Shown: positions 16,173 to 25,284 of the stretch, piece by piece
Numbering within the stretch: position 1 is the first letter of the stretch
Layout of the letters: each line of letters opens with the position of its first letter
NCBI GenBank assembly: GCA_964598225.1
Contig: CAZRBG010000030.1
Coordinates: forward strand, 3,670-67,669
DNA length: 64,000 nucleotides
Source of the DNA: SG8-4 sp964598225
GTDB lineage: Bacteria; Planctomycetota; Phycisphaerae; Sedimentisphaerales; Anaerobacaceae
Direction of reading: 5' to 3'
Position numbers and translations under genes: made by a program
The notes under the pieces: generated by a model
Told to the model about the DNA's origin: nothing
Seen by the model: the letters and a program-made list of their open reading frames with translations, nothing else
Database searches by the model: none

Positions 16173-17008
16173 CAGAGATACGTCAGGAATGACACCACCG
16201 TGGAGATTACAAACAATCCGATAAGGGAGCGTACCAGCGCACGTTGCGTAGCCTGCGGAACTTTGGTCAGCGACCCGCCAACGTCCATCCCGCCGATGCA
16301 ACATGATGCGCTGGCAAACAGGGCGGGCAAGATGCTCTTACTGAGGATGGCGAGCACGTCTTTGGGCCGAACCGCGCGCAACACGGTATCCACAAGCAAC
16401 AGCAAATCGCGACTGGCTTTCCCCACCATCGCCCCGAACAGGTACCCGCTCGCAAGAGCGACCAGAATAAAGACGGCCGTCAGGCAAAACGCGGACACGG
16501 CAGCAGCCAGTACGCGCGGCATGACGAGATAGATGAATGGAGAGATGCCCTGCGCCTGGAGCACGTCAACCTGTCCGTCAGTCTTCATGATTCCCATCTC
16601 CGTCGCCATTGCACTGCCGCTGCGAACGATAACCACGATACAGACAAGGACCGGGGCCAGTTCGCAGGCCACGACGGGCACCAGCAGCGACCCGAGCATC
16701 TGTGACTGTCCTAACTTCTCGACCCATAACGCCAGTTGCACCACCACCGTGATTCCGACGAAGACCGCCAGCCCGCAGACAAGCCCGACCGACTCGACGC
16801 CGATCGCCACCACCTGCCGGACAAACGCCCCTCGCACTGGGCGCACCCAGTATAACGGGCGAACAGAGACGTAGAGCACCGTCCCAATCACCGCCGCCTC
16901 ATGGCGCAGCTCGTCCCACTGCCCCCAAACCATCTCCCCTAATCCGCCAATCACACGCATCAGTGTTTCCTGAAACCCGCCAGCCACTTCGGTCAACCCT
17001 ACGAACAT
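16172..17008 (-). CDS. MlaE-family ABC lipid transporter permease
   Basis: A 278-residue integral membrane protein with about five membrane segments. The MlaE/YrbE core is clear: VPVVACELAPVLVCIVVIVRSGSAMATEMGIMKTDGQVDVLQAQG, in which the ELAP and RSGSAMATEMG-M segments contact the ATPase. The C-terminal half ends in hydrophobic helices. It moves lipids together with an MlaD ring and an MlaF ATPase. No ATPase gene lies in this operon or elsewhere in the window, so MlaF must come from another locus. Its stop overlaps the start of the MlaD gene (TGATG). Confidence 0.92.
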   Translation of the reverse strand: MFVGLTEVAGGFQETLMRVIGGLGEMVWGQWDELRHEAAVIGTVLYVSVRPLYWVRPVRGAFVRQVVAIGVESVGLVCGLAVFVGITVVVQLALWVEKLGQSQMLGSLLVPVVACELAPVLVCIVVIVRSGSAMATEMGIMKTDGQVDVLQAQGISPFIYLVMPRVLAAAVSAFCLTAVFILVALASGYLFGAMVGKASRDLLLLVDTVLRAVRPKDVLAILSKSILPALFASASCCIGGMDVGGSLTKVPQATQRALVRSLIGLFVISTVVSFLTYL

Positions 17009-17429
17009 AGTGTGCTTCTCAGTTCAAAACCGCCTGATCGCCGTAAAAGCACAAGAGGATTGTTATTTGTTTACCAAATATGCATAGTGTTTCCGCCCGC
17101 CAGATGGTTTCCGACCATCCTTTTCCAATATGCCTCTCTCAGCGGCGTGCTTTTTCGGCTCAGGCATTCTACCGCCTCTGCTTTTCTTTGTCATTTGCAA
17201 TTGCCCATTTTTTCCCGGTTTTCCGTTCCCGGGTTTTCCATTGAACATACTCTACACTATTGGCCGGCTGTTGTCTATACCCTCTGCCATAAAGGCCAGT
17301 TTCATCCGGATAATGAGTAGGTCGCCTGCATAGATCGGGGCTCCGGGGCTGGGCCGAGAGAAAAATAGTATGGGCAGATGGCGGTCTGTAAAAAGGAGAT
17401 TTGGCAGTGCCGATATTCCGTTTACCAAA
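17009..17429. other. Intergenic region, 421 bp
   Basis: Separates the multicopper oxidase stop from the MlaE start (both minus). A 61-codon minus frame at 17063-17248 is rich in Gly/Lys/Pro, with a duplicated NGKPG unit, and has no recognised family; I do not call it a gene. The segment GTTTACCAAAT occurs twice (about 17069 and 17419). No terminator with a clear U-run was found. Confidence 0.5.
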
Positions 17430-18845
17430 TTATCTACTCTCAGTCTCCATTGCTCCCATCCTTTCGTTGGGAGTTTCAACCGAAGGCAAGTCATTTTTAT
17501 CGACACTGATACCGTCGGCCTGCATTTGATCCTTTGTAGCACGGTATGAAACTGTTCCTTTGGGGAATTGGTAGGGCCCGGGATAGTCATAGCTCTCAAG
17601 ATTTTCACGCACCATGAGCACGTTGGCCATGCTGCCCAGCACCGTCTGGCCGAATTGGCCCTTGTAGCCCCTCATTGGAATACTGTTTGCCGGTATGGGC
17701 ATCCCGGTTCGCGTCATATCCATCATACCCGAGGTTCCCATTGTCATATAGCCGGGGATAAGCTCGCGGACTTTCTCATCGAAGCCTTCTTTGTCAAAAC
17801 CGATCATATTCGGAAAATCGTGCCCCATCTGCGTCATCGTGTGATGAGTCATGTGGCAGTGAAAAAGCCAGTCGCCCGGGTTGTCGGCGACAAACTCCAC
17901 CACTTTAGCCGAACCGACCTGAACCAGGACCGTCGTCTCGGGCAGCAGCCTGGATTTGTCCCGGGCCCATCCGCCGTCGGTACCTATAATCTTAAATGCG
18001 TAACCGTGCAGATGGATAGGGTGATGATCCATAGCGCTCAGATTTCCAAAGCGAATCCAGACCTTATCGCCGATCCGTGCGACGAGGGGCTCGGTGTCGG
18101 GCATTGCCTTTCCGTTCATGGTCAGAACACTGAAATCCGTCATTTCAATGGGATTAGGCCTTGAAGTTCCGGCGTCTATGCGCCATTCGTGAAGCATGAT
18201 GGCAAAATCCCTGTCCGGACGCTTGTCTTTGTCAGGCTGTCTTTCATGAACGAGAATCATGCCCGTCATTCCCATTCCTTCCTGAGTCATCGAATCGAAA
18301 TGGGGATGGTACATGAACGTTCCCGCATCCGGAAAGATGAACTCGTAAACGAAGGTCTGTCCGGGCTGTATCGCGGGTTGTGTCAAACCCGATACGCCGT
18401 CCATGCCGCAGGGCAAAAGGACGCCGTGCCAGTGAACTGACGTAGGGGCCGGCAGCTTATTTGTTACGTATATCCTCACACGGTCGCCCTGAGCCAACTC
18501 GATCATAGGGCCCGGAACCATGCCGTTATAACCCCACGTTTTAATGTGCAGACCTTCGGCAACTTCCCATTCGATGGGTTCGGCAACAAGATGGAAAACT
18601 TTTACGCCATTGACGATTCTATACTCTGCGGTTTGGCCGTTTGGAACGACAGCCGGTGTATAATCGGCTCCCGGTTTGCCGGCCGGTAGTTGTTCTTTGG
18701 CTGCATCTGCCCACGGACGCGGCGGCTGGGCTTCCTCTGGCGGCCGCAAAGTAGGAGAAGTATATTCTTTGTTTTGGGCCGGACTCGCAAGAGCACAAAA
18801 TAGTATTAAAACAGACAACAAAAGAAGGCTATTCACCCTGAACAT
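17430..18845 (-). CDS. Multicopper oxidase, CopA/CueO-like, exported
   Basis: A 471-residue copper oxidase with a Sec-type signal peptide (SLLLLSVLILFCALASPAQ). Copper ligands are all visible: HWHG (138-141), HPH (180-182), HHPIHLHG (274-281) and HCHMTHHTMTQM (329-340), the last joining type 1 and trinuclear sites. A Met-rich C-terminal stretch (MTMGTSGMMDM, about 372-390) suits Cu(I) binding. It would oxidise cuprous copper or other substrates with O2 in the periplasm. It is the last gene of a probable operon with the TolC-like gene 31 bp upstream, which points to copper detoxification. Oxygen use by this enzyme suggests the host meets oxygen at least at times. Confidence 0.92.
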   Translation of the reverse strand: MFRVNSLLLLSVLILFCALASPAQNKEYTSPTLRPPEEAQPPRPWADAAKEQLPAGKPGADYTPAVVPNGQTAEYRIVNGVKVFHLVAEPIEWEVAEGLHIKTWGYNGMVPGPMIELAQGDRVRIYVTNKLPAPTSVHWHGVLLPCGMDGVSGLTQPAIQPGQTFVYEFIFPDAGTFMYHPHFDSMTQEGMGMTGMILVHERQPDKDKRPDRDFAIMLHEWRIDAGTSRPNPIEMTDFSVLTMNGKAMPDTEPLVARIGDKVWIRFGNLSAMDHHPIHLHGYAFKIIGTDGGWARDKSRLLPETTVLVQVGSAKVVEFVADNPGDWLFHCHMTHHTMTQMGHDFPNMIGFDKEGFDEKVRELIPGYMTMGTSGMMDMTRTGMPIPANSIPMRGYKGQFGQTVLGSMANVLMVRENLESYDYPGPYQFPKGTVSYRATKDQMQADGISVDKNDLPSVETPNERMGAMETESR

Positions 18846-18876
18846 CAGCTATTCTCCAGATTATCAATACTACACA

Positions 18877-20319
18877 TCAATGACCGCCGGACTGCATCAT
18901 CTCGGGGCCGCCATTTGAAACATCGACCGATGTTTGCTGTACGAAATGGCCGTCAAGCAACAGTTCGAGTTCCGTCCTTGCGATCCAATAGTCTCTTAGT
19001 GCATCAATATAGCTTCTCTTGAAACGAGGTTGCATCTGCCGGGCCTGCAGCAATTGAAACACACCAAGCTGCATGGCATTGAACTGAAGTTGCGTCTCCA
19101 GTGCGATCTGCTCTGAGAGCGGGACTATGACCTGCTTGTAGTAATTGGCCTGTCTGCGGGCATTAACCAGGCGATATTTCGCGCTTCTGACGGCCGATCG
19201 GATCTCTATAGCCAGAGCCGTATAATCATTCCAGAGCTTTCGAAGCCGGGCTCGCCCCGCTGCCGTCCTGGCCTGACCGAGATCGAAAATCGGGATTCCT
19301 ATTGCGAATGCCGGCCCGACGGACCAGGTTCCGTCGCCTTCGCGTTCTGCTTCCGCGCCGGCGGCCATTTCCGAAAAGACCAGTTCGGCGGTATCGATAT
19401 TCATTCTCGCGGCCACGACTTTCATCTCTTGCCGGGCGGCAGTGAGGTCGAGACTGTTGGCGATTGCCTTGCTTTCGAGATCGTTCATATCTATCTGCTG
19501 AGTGGGCAAGTCAGGCAGTTCCGGTATCGTATCCAATATGACATCTGCGCCCCATAAACCCATCAGGGCGCTTAGCTTCTCGCTCTTTTGCAGCACGTCC
19601 GTCTGTGAAGACGCGAGTTCGAGTTTCGTCTGCTCATACAGAGAACGTTCTGTGGCGAGTGCCAAATCGGTAATGTTGCCGGCTTTATGCAATCTCTGGG
19701 CGGCTTCCAAAGAAAGTCCCGCCGCTTTAGTGATTTCCTTGTTCGATCTGTAGGTCTGCAATGCTGCCTGGTAAGAGTAAAAAGCCATTTGCGTTTGACC
19801 CGCGAGGTTTATCACCTGTCCGGTAACTTCCGACTTCGCTGTTTCGAGCTTCGCTCTGGCCAAATCCTTGCGAAGGCCGATTAACAAAACATCCAGAAAA
19901 TCCTCGACCACCCCCATCTCTATAATGTAGTCGTTGCTCGGTCCCTCGACAAATCGCAGGGACATATCGAAAACAGGATTCTTTAACAGGCCGGCCTGAA
20001 CCAGTTGTGCCTGTGCGATGCCGAGTCGCTCGTAGATTCCCTGAATGCGAGGGTTTTTTAACAGGGCGATCTGCACCGCGCGATCCGCCGTCAATTTCTT
20101 TTCCAGCATTTCTTGAATTCGTGCCTCGACTGCGGCGTCTTCAACGCTATTTGTCTTCCACTGAATGAGCTGCCCGTTTCGCCGGGACACCTTTCTTTGA
20201 ACCTCACTGAAAGCGGGTCCCGGATCGGTGGAAACATTCTGGCAGCCTATCAGAAAAACAAGTGATAACGTTAAAGCTCCTTTAACGCTGAATTGCATTA
20301 GGGTGTTCTTCCACCTCAT
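18877..20319 (-). CDS. TolC/CusC-like outer-membrane efflux lipoprotein
   Basis: A 480-residue outer-membrane efflux protein with a lipobox at LIGCQN (Cys26), as in CusC/OprM types. LTADRAVQIALLKNPRIQGIYERLGIAQAQLVQAGLLKNP is the family's first coiled-coil repeat start (A-x-x-NP-x-I). A second repeat begins around LESKAIANSLDLTAARQEMKVVAARM, and GPAFAIGIPIFDLGQ matches the conserved strand/turn. It forms the exit duct of a tripartite pump. No membrane-fusion or RND pump gene is next to it. It overlaps the small lipoprotein gene by ATGA and precedes the multicopper oxidase, indicating metal efflux, most likely copper. Confidence 0.9.
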   Translation of the reverse strand: MRWKNTLMQFSVKGALTLSLVFLIGCQNVSTDPGPAFSEVQRKVSRRNGQLIQWKTNSVEDAAVEARIQEMLEKKLTADRAVQIALLKNPRIQGIYERLGIAQAQLVQAGLLKNPVFDMSLRFVEGPSNDYIIEMGVVEDFLDVLLIGLRKDLARAKLETAKSEVTGQVINLAGQTQMAFYSYQAALQTYRSNKEITKAAGLSLEAAQRLHKAGNITDLALATERSLYEQTKLELASSQTDVLQKSEKLSALMGLWGADVILDTIPELPDLPTQQIDMNDLESKAIANSLDLTAARQEMKVVAARMNIDTAELVFSEMAAGAEAEREGDGTWSVGPAFAIGIPIFDLGQARTAAGRARLRKLWNDYTALAIEIRSAVRSAKYRLVNARRQANYYKQVIVPLSEQIALETQLQFNAMQLGVFQLLQARQMQPRFKRSYIDALRDYWIARTELELLLDGHFVQQTSVDVSNGGPEMMQSGGH

Positions 20320-20573
20320 ATTCGATACTCCATAGAAGACGCTTGATCATCGTCGGTCCTATGCTTCATATGTGTTTCCGAGCCTCTCATTTCAGGAGGC
20401 CTCTGTGGCAAATTACTTTCATCCACCTCCAGCGGATTGGTAAATTCGCGATCCGGCGCCGTAGCTGCATCCGGATGTGCAGGATGGCTTACGCCGGCTT
20501 CAGGGATGTCATAGCTTTTGCACCCCAATCCTGACAAGATAAGCAACAGCAACAATACAATTCGGTTTTTCAT
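20316..20573 (-). CDS. Small lipoprotein of the copper operon
   Basis: An 85-residue lipoprotein from the ATG at 20573, chosen because it begins a signal peptide with lipobox LSGLGC (Cys18) and has AAAGG just upstream. A start further upstream at 20720 would add 49 polar residues before the signal. The mature part is polar and includes several His and Met residues (VSHPAHPD, GSETHMKHRTDDD), possibly for loose metal binding. Its last four bases overlap the TolC-like start (ATGA). No family was recognised; function is inferred only from the operon. Confidence 0.65.
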   Translation of the reverse strand: MKNRIVLLLLLILSGLGCKSYDIPEAGVSHPAHPDAATAPDREFTNPLEVDESNLPQRPPEMRGSETHMKHRTDDDQASSMEYRI

Positions 20574-20961
20574 ACCTTTACAGTCTTTTGAAAATAGAAA
20601 AATGTCACGGCCGATTATCGAGCGAACGAATCCGTGTTTCCATAGGGATTTGACTGAATTCTCTTTATCCAATTGCTTAGATAATTTCGATGGAGCGTCA
20701 CTCCTGGCCGTTACTATCACCTGAGCAGTGTGTTGATGATTTGCTCGGCTGTGGTATCGCTATCCGACGAGGCGACTGCAAAGTGAACCAGATTGCAGCA
20801 TCGGCTGATGTATGCAATGTTGAATCGCCGGGACAGGGCGTTGAAACCGATTTTGCTCATTAAGGGATTTTGTGGTTTCCATGAGCTTCTGGATTCCCGC
20901 TTCCGCAGGAATGACAAAACGAAGACCTCTTGCAGCACAAGCAGGACGCAAGCAAGTTTCT
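20574..20961. other. Intergenic region with dRS3-like repeat, 388 bp
   Basis: Lies between the small lipoprotein start and the VCBS-DUF1080 stop, so it should hold the promoter of the copper operon; no convincing -35/-10 pair was identified. GAGCTTCTGGATTCCCGCTT near 20882 followed by CGCAGGAATGAC is one arm of the dispersed dRS3-like repeat. A minus frame at 20717-20995 translates through the repeat and then reads ISRCCNLVHFAVASSDSD. It may be a decayed gene end but matched nothing I know. Confidence 0.5.
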
Positions 20962-23577
20962 TTAGAGACGCTTTATCTTCACATTGCGGTACCATACGGG
21001 TCGGCCATGGTCCTGGAAACCGACGTAGCCAACTCTTGCGAAGTCCTTTATTGCTCTTGAGAACTTGTTCTTGGCTCTTTCAGGCTGCGGATTCCATCCT
21101 GCTTCGGACCACTTGTCCAGATCCATATCGATTACCTGCTCACCGTTGAGCACGACCTTAACGCTGCTGCCCTTACACGTGAGTACGCAGTGATTCCACT
21201 CGCCGGGCCTGTTAATCGCGTTCTTTGTCGGCTTGAGACAGTCATAGATCGCTCCGGCCGTACCCCTCCTGTTTACGTCGTCGCGGCCGTAGGAATTGCA
21301 CACCTGCACCTCGATTCCGGTATAGACCGGATCTTTCAAATCCGACGTGCGAAAGAAGATGCCGCTGTTCGTGCCCTCGACAACCTTGAATTCCAGGTCG
21401 AGGACAAAATCGCCGTACTTCTCCTTCGTCCAGATGTAGTCGAAGTTGTGCTCGCGACCGTCCATATCGCGTTTTACCGTCAGCACGCCGTCCTTCCAGA
21501 CCCAGGCGTTGTCGCCTCCCGTGATGGAGTCCCTCAAGTCTTCGCGCTGAAAGAGCTTTTTGAATTCCGGCTCGTTCTTCGCCCGGGGCTTTTCTTTGTC
21601 GAGGCGGCGTATCCAGATGTTTCTGAACTGGATCAGGCTCGAAGCGCCGCTCATCTCGCCGGTCCTTCGGTTGATGCCGCCGTGGTGCTGCAGGCCGATC
21701 GGCCCGCGTTCGGCGATACCGGGTATTTTGGCATTTTCGATCACGAGCTTGCCGTTTAGCATAATCGTCACACGGTCGCCCACGAGGGTAATATCCATCG
21801 AGTTCCACTGGCCCACCGGATTGTCCGCTCTGACTTTGGGAACAGCCGCGGCACGAAGTTCCGGAGCGAGATCTTTGTTGTTGCGCACCGACCACAGCTC
21901 ACCTGAGCCTATCGGCCAGCACCAGAGATTTGCCTGGCCGCCGGTGTTGCCGCGAAGAAGAATGCCCGAATCGGCGTTGGGGGTGGGCGTTCGTATCACC
22001 TTGCCGTCGGCATCGGTCTTGTAGGACCCGTCCGGCAGAATCGTCGGCATCTGATACAGGCCGGAGGTGCGCTTGAACCGCCATTCGACGTGCAGAGAAT
22101 AGTCGCCGAATGATTCTTCCGTCCAGAGGCTCTTGTTGCCTTTTGCCTCGGACATGGCGTCATAGTCGATCACTCCGTCAACGACCTTCCAGTGGCCGTT
22201 ATCGCCTTCCGGAACCTTCCAGCCGGAGAGGTCCTTCGTGTTGAACAACACATCATACTTGGGCCATTCTCTCCACGTCGGATACCGCTCGTGCGGCGGC
22301 AGTTTATGCGCTCTTCGCGGTGTCGGCGGCTCGCCATGATTGTAGAAGACATAGAGCCCGCCCTTGCCGGCGATAATCACGTCCCGGCGGCCGTCCTTGT
22401 TCATATCGGCAATGTTGAGCTTCATTCCCACGCTGACCACGTAATTCGGCGGCGGGTTGAGTCCGCCTTCGTCGGGATATTGCGGCAGATGATTGAACGA
22501 AAGGACGTGCCGTTCGAATTGCCCGCCTTTTATGTCATACCAGAAAGCATACAGAGGCTCGAACGCTCCGATGTCGCCGCCGTGATGGGCGAAAAGCCGC
22601 TTGCCGGTGACAAGGTCGTTCTTGCCGTCGCCGTTCAGATCGCCCATCGCCAGGGTGTGAAACTGACTGAATTCGGTGTCGGCCCAGTGGTTTTTGAAAC
22701 TGCGCCTGCCGCCTTTGACGACCTGTTCGAGCCAGGCAAGGCCGTAGGCGTGCGACGATCCGATGATTATGTCGTTCAGGCCGTCATCATCAACGTCGTG
22801 GACAAGGATCGGATGCGAAGCGCCGCCTCCCCTGCTCTTGGCCGGAGCAAACCTGTAATCGGCATGGAACTCCCAGGGCGTATCGGTCGCGCGTCTGGGC
22901 TGCTCGTACCAGCCGATGGGCGTGACGATATCGACTCGTCCGTCGCCGTTGATGTCGCCTAAGCCGTTGCCGTGAACGTCGCCCTTCGTCCCCACGACGT
23001 GTTCCACAAACCACGGCTCTCTGTCGATGTGTTCGAGCCATGTCATCCCCTGGCCCTCTACCAGCGACCAGTGGTTGCAGAGGATGTCATCGTCACCGTC
23101 GCCGTCGATATCTCCGTGGATTACGCCTTCCATATTGAGAGCGAAATGAATCCTTCTGGACTTCCAGACAACGCCCTTCTTGCCGGGATTCTCGTACCAG
23201 AAAGCCCCTTTCATGAACATCCAGCCCGAGCTGACGATGTCCGGCCGGCCGTCGAAGTTGACGTCCATCGCAAATTCGCTGTTGTCGTCGGTTTCCGGCC
23301 CGTTAGTCTCGGCGCCGTCGCGGTAATCGGAATGCTTGATCCAGTGCGGCGCCTCGTACCAGTTCCGCCCGGAAGCTATATCCAGGTCGCCGTCGCCGTC
23401 AACGTCCAGAACCGAAGCACACTCGCAAAACGGCCCGAACCAATAAGTATGATTGGACGGGTCGTGTTCGGGACCGTCAATTTTGACGGGGATAAAAATC
23501 GGCTCTCCCGCGTACACGGCAACAGATGCCACAAACAGTAATCCAAACACAGAACATTTTAGACTACGCATAATCAA
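20962..23577 (-). CDS. Secreted VCBS/FG-GAP propeller with two DUF1080 (3-keto-disaccharide hydrolase) domains
   Basis: An 871-residue exported protein (signal peptide 1-24, ending VAVYAGE). Residues about 40-410 are a beta-propeller with calcium-binding D-x-DGDGD loops (LDVDGDGDLDIASG, GDIDGDGDDDILCN, GDLNGDGKNDLVTG, ADMNKDGRRDVIIAG). Residues about 445-660 are a first DUF1080 domain (LFNTKDLSGWKV, SGILLRGN, PIGLQHHG). Residues about 670-871 are a second one (LFQREDLRDSI, NSGIFFRTS, EVQVCNSYG, VGYVGFQDHG, VWYRNVKI). DUF1080 proteins are concanavalin-like folds, some shown to cleave 3-keto-glycosides made by Gfo/Idh/MocA enzymes. It follows such a Tat-exported oxidoreductase on the same strand, matching that pathway. 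Catalysis by either copy is inferred. Confidence 0.85.
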   Translation of the reverse strand: MIMRSLKCSVFGLLFVASVAVYAGEPIFIPVKIDGPEHDPSNHTYWFGPFCECASVLDVDGDGDLDIASGRNWYEAPHWIKHSDYRDGAETNGPETDDNSEFAMDVNFDGRPDIVSSGWMFMKGAFWYENPGKKGVVWKSRRIHFALNMEGVIHGDIDGDGDDDILCNHWSLVEGQGMTWLEHIDREPWFVEHVVGTKGDVHGNGLGDINGDGRVDIVTPIGWYEQPRRATDTPWEFHADYRFAPAKSRGGGASHPILVHDVDDDGLNDIIIGSSHAYGLAWLEQVVKGGRRSFKNHWADTEFSQFHTLAMGDLNGDGKNDLVTGKRLFAHHGGDIGAFEPLYAFWYDIKGGQFERHVLSFNHLPQYPDEGGLNPPPNYVVSVGMKLNIADMNKDGRRDVIIAGKGGLYVFYNHGEPPTPRRAHKLPPHERYPTWREWPKYDVLFNTKDLSGWKVPEGDNGHWKVVDGVIDYDAMSEAKGNKSLWTEESFGDYSLHVEWRFKRTSGLYQMPTILPDGSYKTDADGKVIRTPTPNADSGILLRGNTGGQANLWCWPIGSGELWSVRNNKDLAPELRAAAVPKVRADNPVGQWNSMDITLVGDRVTIMLNGKLVIENAKIPGIAERGPIGLQHHGGINRRTGEMSGASSLIQFRNIWIRRLDKEKPRAKNEPEFKKLFQREDLRDSITGGDNAWVWKDGVLTVKRDMDGREHNFDYIWTKEKYGDFVLDLEFKVVEGTNSGIFFRTSDLKDPVYTGIEVQVCNSYGRDDVNRRGTAGAIYDCLKPTKNAINRPGEWNHCVLTCKGSSVKVVLNGEQVIDMDLDKWSEAGWNPQPERAKNKFSRAIKDFARVGYVGFQDHGRPVWYRNVKIKRL

Positions 23578-23591
23578 CTCTCCTTACAGTA

Positions 23592-23700
23592 ATCAGGTAG
23601 GGTGGGACCTGCCCTGAGCGAAGTCGAACGGGTTGCCCCACCAACGTGTCGCGGGCATCTTGCCCGCGGCTCGAGGACGAGACGCCCTCGACACGGGCCA
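23592..23700. repeat. Dispersed intergenic repeat
   Basis: Contains GTGGGACCTGCCCTGAGCGA followed by AGTCGAACGGGTTGCCCCAC, then TGTCGCGGGCATCTTGCCCG with its inverted partner. The CTGAGCGAAGTCGAACGG block recurs at 40741-40758 (inside a gene) and 48132-48149, and the GTGTCGCGGGC unit recurs at 48076. It sits in the 141-bp gap between the VCBS-DUF1080 gene and the Tat oxidoreductase gene. Confidence 0.75.
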
Positions 23701-23718
23701 AGACCCACTCTACAATAA

Positions 23719-25131
23719 TCACAAAGTCCAACCCGAACGATAGTCCGGCTTAACCTGCTCGTTTGCCTCGTCGTTATTGGCAAATTCCATCTTCTCGGCG
23801 TCCCATTGGAGGCTCTTGCCGGTTCTTATTGCTATGTTGCCCAGCAGCACCGCCTCGGTGAGAATGCCGGCCCAGTCGAAATTACAGCTTGCCGGCTCGC
23901 CGCCTCTGATGGCTTCGACCCATTCACCCCACGTTCCCGAGCGGCGTTCGAGGGTTTTGGGCGGCTTCTTGTAGGCCCTGCGCTTGGATTCCGGGATGAT
24001 CATCTCGTGGCCCATGCCGCCCATCATGACCCCCTTGGTGCCCACGTACATGTTGCCGTCGTTGGGCAGCTCGCGGCCCGGCTCCAATTCTTTGGGACGC
24101 GGCGGCTTGAGACCGCCGTCATACCAGAACAGACGCAGGGGCGGCATGTCTTCGCGCGCCGGAAACTCGAAGGTCACGATAGAGGCAAGGGGTGCGCTTT
24201 CGTCAAAGACCTTGCTGGCGGTAGCGCTCACACCGGTTGGGAAACCGAGCTTCAGGGCTTTGAACGCATGGTTGAAGTGATGACAGCCCATGTCGCCAAG
24301 AGCGCCCGTTCCGAAGTCCCACCAGCCGCGAAAATTCCAGGGGTGATAGACTGCGCGCCGCGGATTCCTTGCTTTGACCTGGTGAAGAGCCATATGATCC
24401 TTCGGCCATTTCGCCACGAAGGGCCTCATCGGGGCCGGACCGATCCAGAGGTCCCAGTCAAGGGTATCGGGGATTCGGTCGCGTCCCGGCGGGCGGAGCA
24501 TTCCCTGCGGCCACAAGGGACGATTGGACCAGATATGGGCTTCGTACACGTCGCCAATGGCTCCGTCCCAGAGCGTCTCCCGCACGCGGCAGGACGAGTC
24601 CGAGGTATGGGCCGAGGCGGTCACCTGCGTGGCGACGCCGGCCTTCTTCGCTTCCTTCATCAGATGACGATTCTCGTAAATCGTCCGCGTCAGCGGCTTA
24701 ACGCAGAGCGTGTGCTTGCCTTTTCTCAGCGCTTCCCGGCAAATAACCGTGTGGGTATGATCGGGCGTGCCGCAATAGACCGCATCGATCTTGTCGTCCT
24801 CGGCATTGAGCAGCTCGCGATAGTCGCGATAAACTTTGGCTTTCGGAAAGCGATCGTAAGTTTTCTTGGCGTAGGCATCATCGACGTCGCACAAAAAGGC
24901 GATCCGCGTACCTTTCTGCTTTGAAATGCTGGTGATTTGCCCGTGGCCGACCCCGCCGATTCCGATGCCCGCGACCTGAATCGTCTCGCTGGGCGGTATG
25001 GTGCCGACGCCGCCGATTACGTGACGAGGGACGATTGTCATGCCAGCCAGCACAGGACCGGCCGTTCGGATAAATTGACGCCGGGAGAGTTTCGGACTCT
25101 CTTTTTTGGTGTCTCTGTTTTGGTGCTCCAT
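23719..25131 (-). CDS. Tat-exported Gfo/Idh/MocA family oxidoreductase
   Basis: A 470-residue NAD(P)-dependent sugar oxidoreductase family member with a twin-arginine signal (LSRRQFIRTAGPVLAG, about 15-30), so it is exported with its cofactor already bound. IQVAGIGIGGVGHGQI is the Rossmann dinucleotide loop. AVYCGTPDHTHTVICREALRKGKHTLCVKPLT keeps the catalytic-region Lys but has Val where most relatives have Glu (EKP). DFGTGALGDMGCHHFN carries the conserved D-x-x-x-H pattern. Such planctomycetal proteins probably oxidise a sugar hydroxyl to a keto group with tightly bound NAD(H). Its position before the DUF1080 gene fits a 3-keto-glycoside route. Substrate unknown. Confidence 0.9.
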   Translation of the reverse strand: MEHQNRDTKKESPKLSRRQFIRTAGPVLAGMTIVPRHVIGGVGTIPPSETIQVAGIGIGGVGHGQITSISKQKGTRIAFLCDVDDAYAKKTYDRFPKAKVYRDYRELLNAEDDKIDAVYCGTPDHTHTVICREALRKGKHTLCVKPLTRTIYENRHLMKEAKKAGVATQVTASAHTSDSSCRVRETLWDGAIGDVYEAHIWSNRPLWPQGMLRPPGRDRIPDTLDWDLWIGPAPMRPFVAKWPKDHMALHQVKARNPRRAVYHPWNFRGWWDFGTGALGDMGCHHFNHAFKALKLGFPTGVSATASKVFDESAPLASIVTFEFPAREDMPPLRLFWYDGGLKPPRPKELEPGRELPNDGNMYVGTKGVMMGGMGHEMIIPESKRRAYKKPPKTLERRSGTWGEWVEAIRGGEPASCNFDWAGILTEAVLLGNIAIRTGKSLQWDAEKMEFANNDEANEQVKPDYRSGWTL

Positions 25132-25156
25132 AATAGTGCTCCTCTTAATTCACTCT

Positions 25157-25255
25157 GTTTGTTCACGAGCATCTGGATTCCTGCCTTCGCAGGAATGACA
25201 GCCCGCCTGGGTGGCAGCCTCAACGGCGATTGTCGTTTATCGCCGATGGGGCTGG
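25157..25255. repeat. dRS3-like arm plus hairpin repeat, copy B
   Basis: GTTCACGAGCATCTGGATTC then CCTTCGCAGGAATGACA resembles the repeat at 2552-2586. It is followed, as there, by a hairpin at 25215-25255 beginning CAGCCTCAACGGCGA and closing TCGCCGATGGGGCTG. The order and spacing of the two parts match the copy at 2518-2640. It lies in the 153-bp gap between the hexokinase and the Tat oxidoreductase. Confidence 0.7.
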
Positions 25256-25284
25256 TCCTTTCCCGGCTAAACAAATACGCCGCA

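Noticed and set aside
20717..20995. A 92-codon minus frame before the copper lipoprotein
   Set aside because: It runs through a dRS3-like repeat and overlaps the end of the VCBS-DUF1080 gene; no family or ribosome site supports it.
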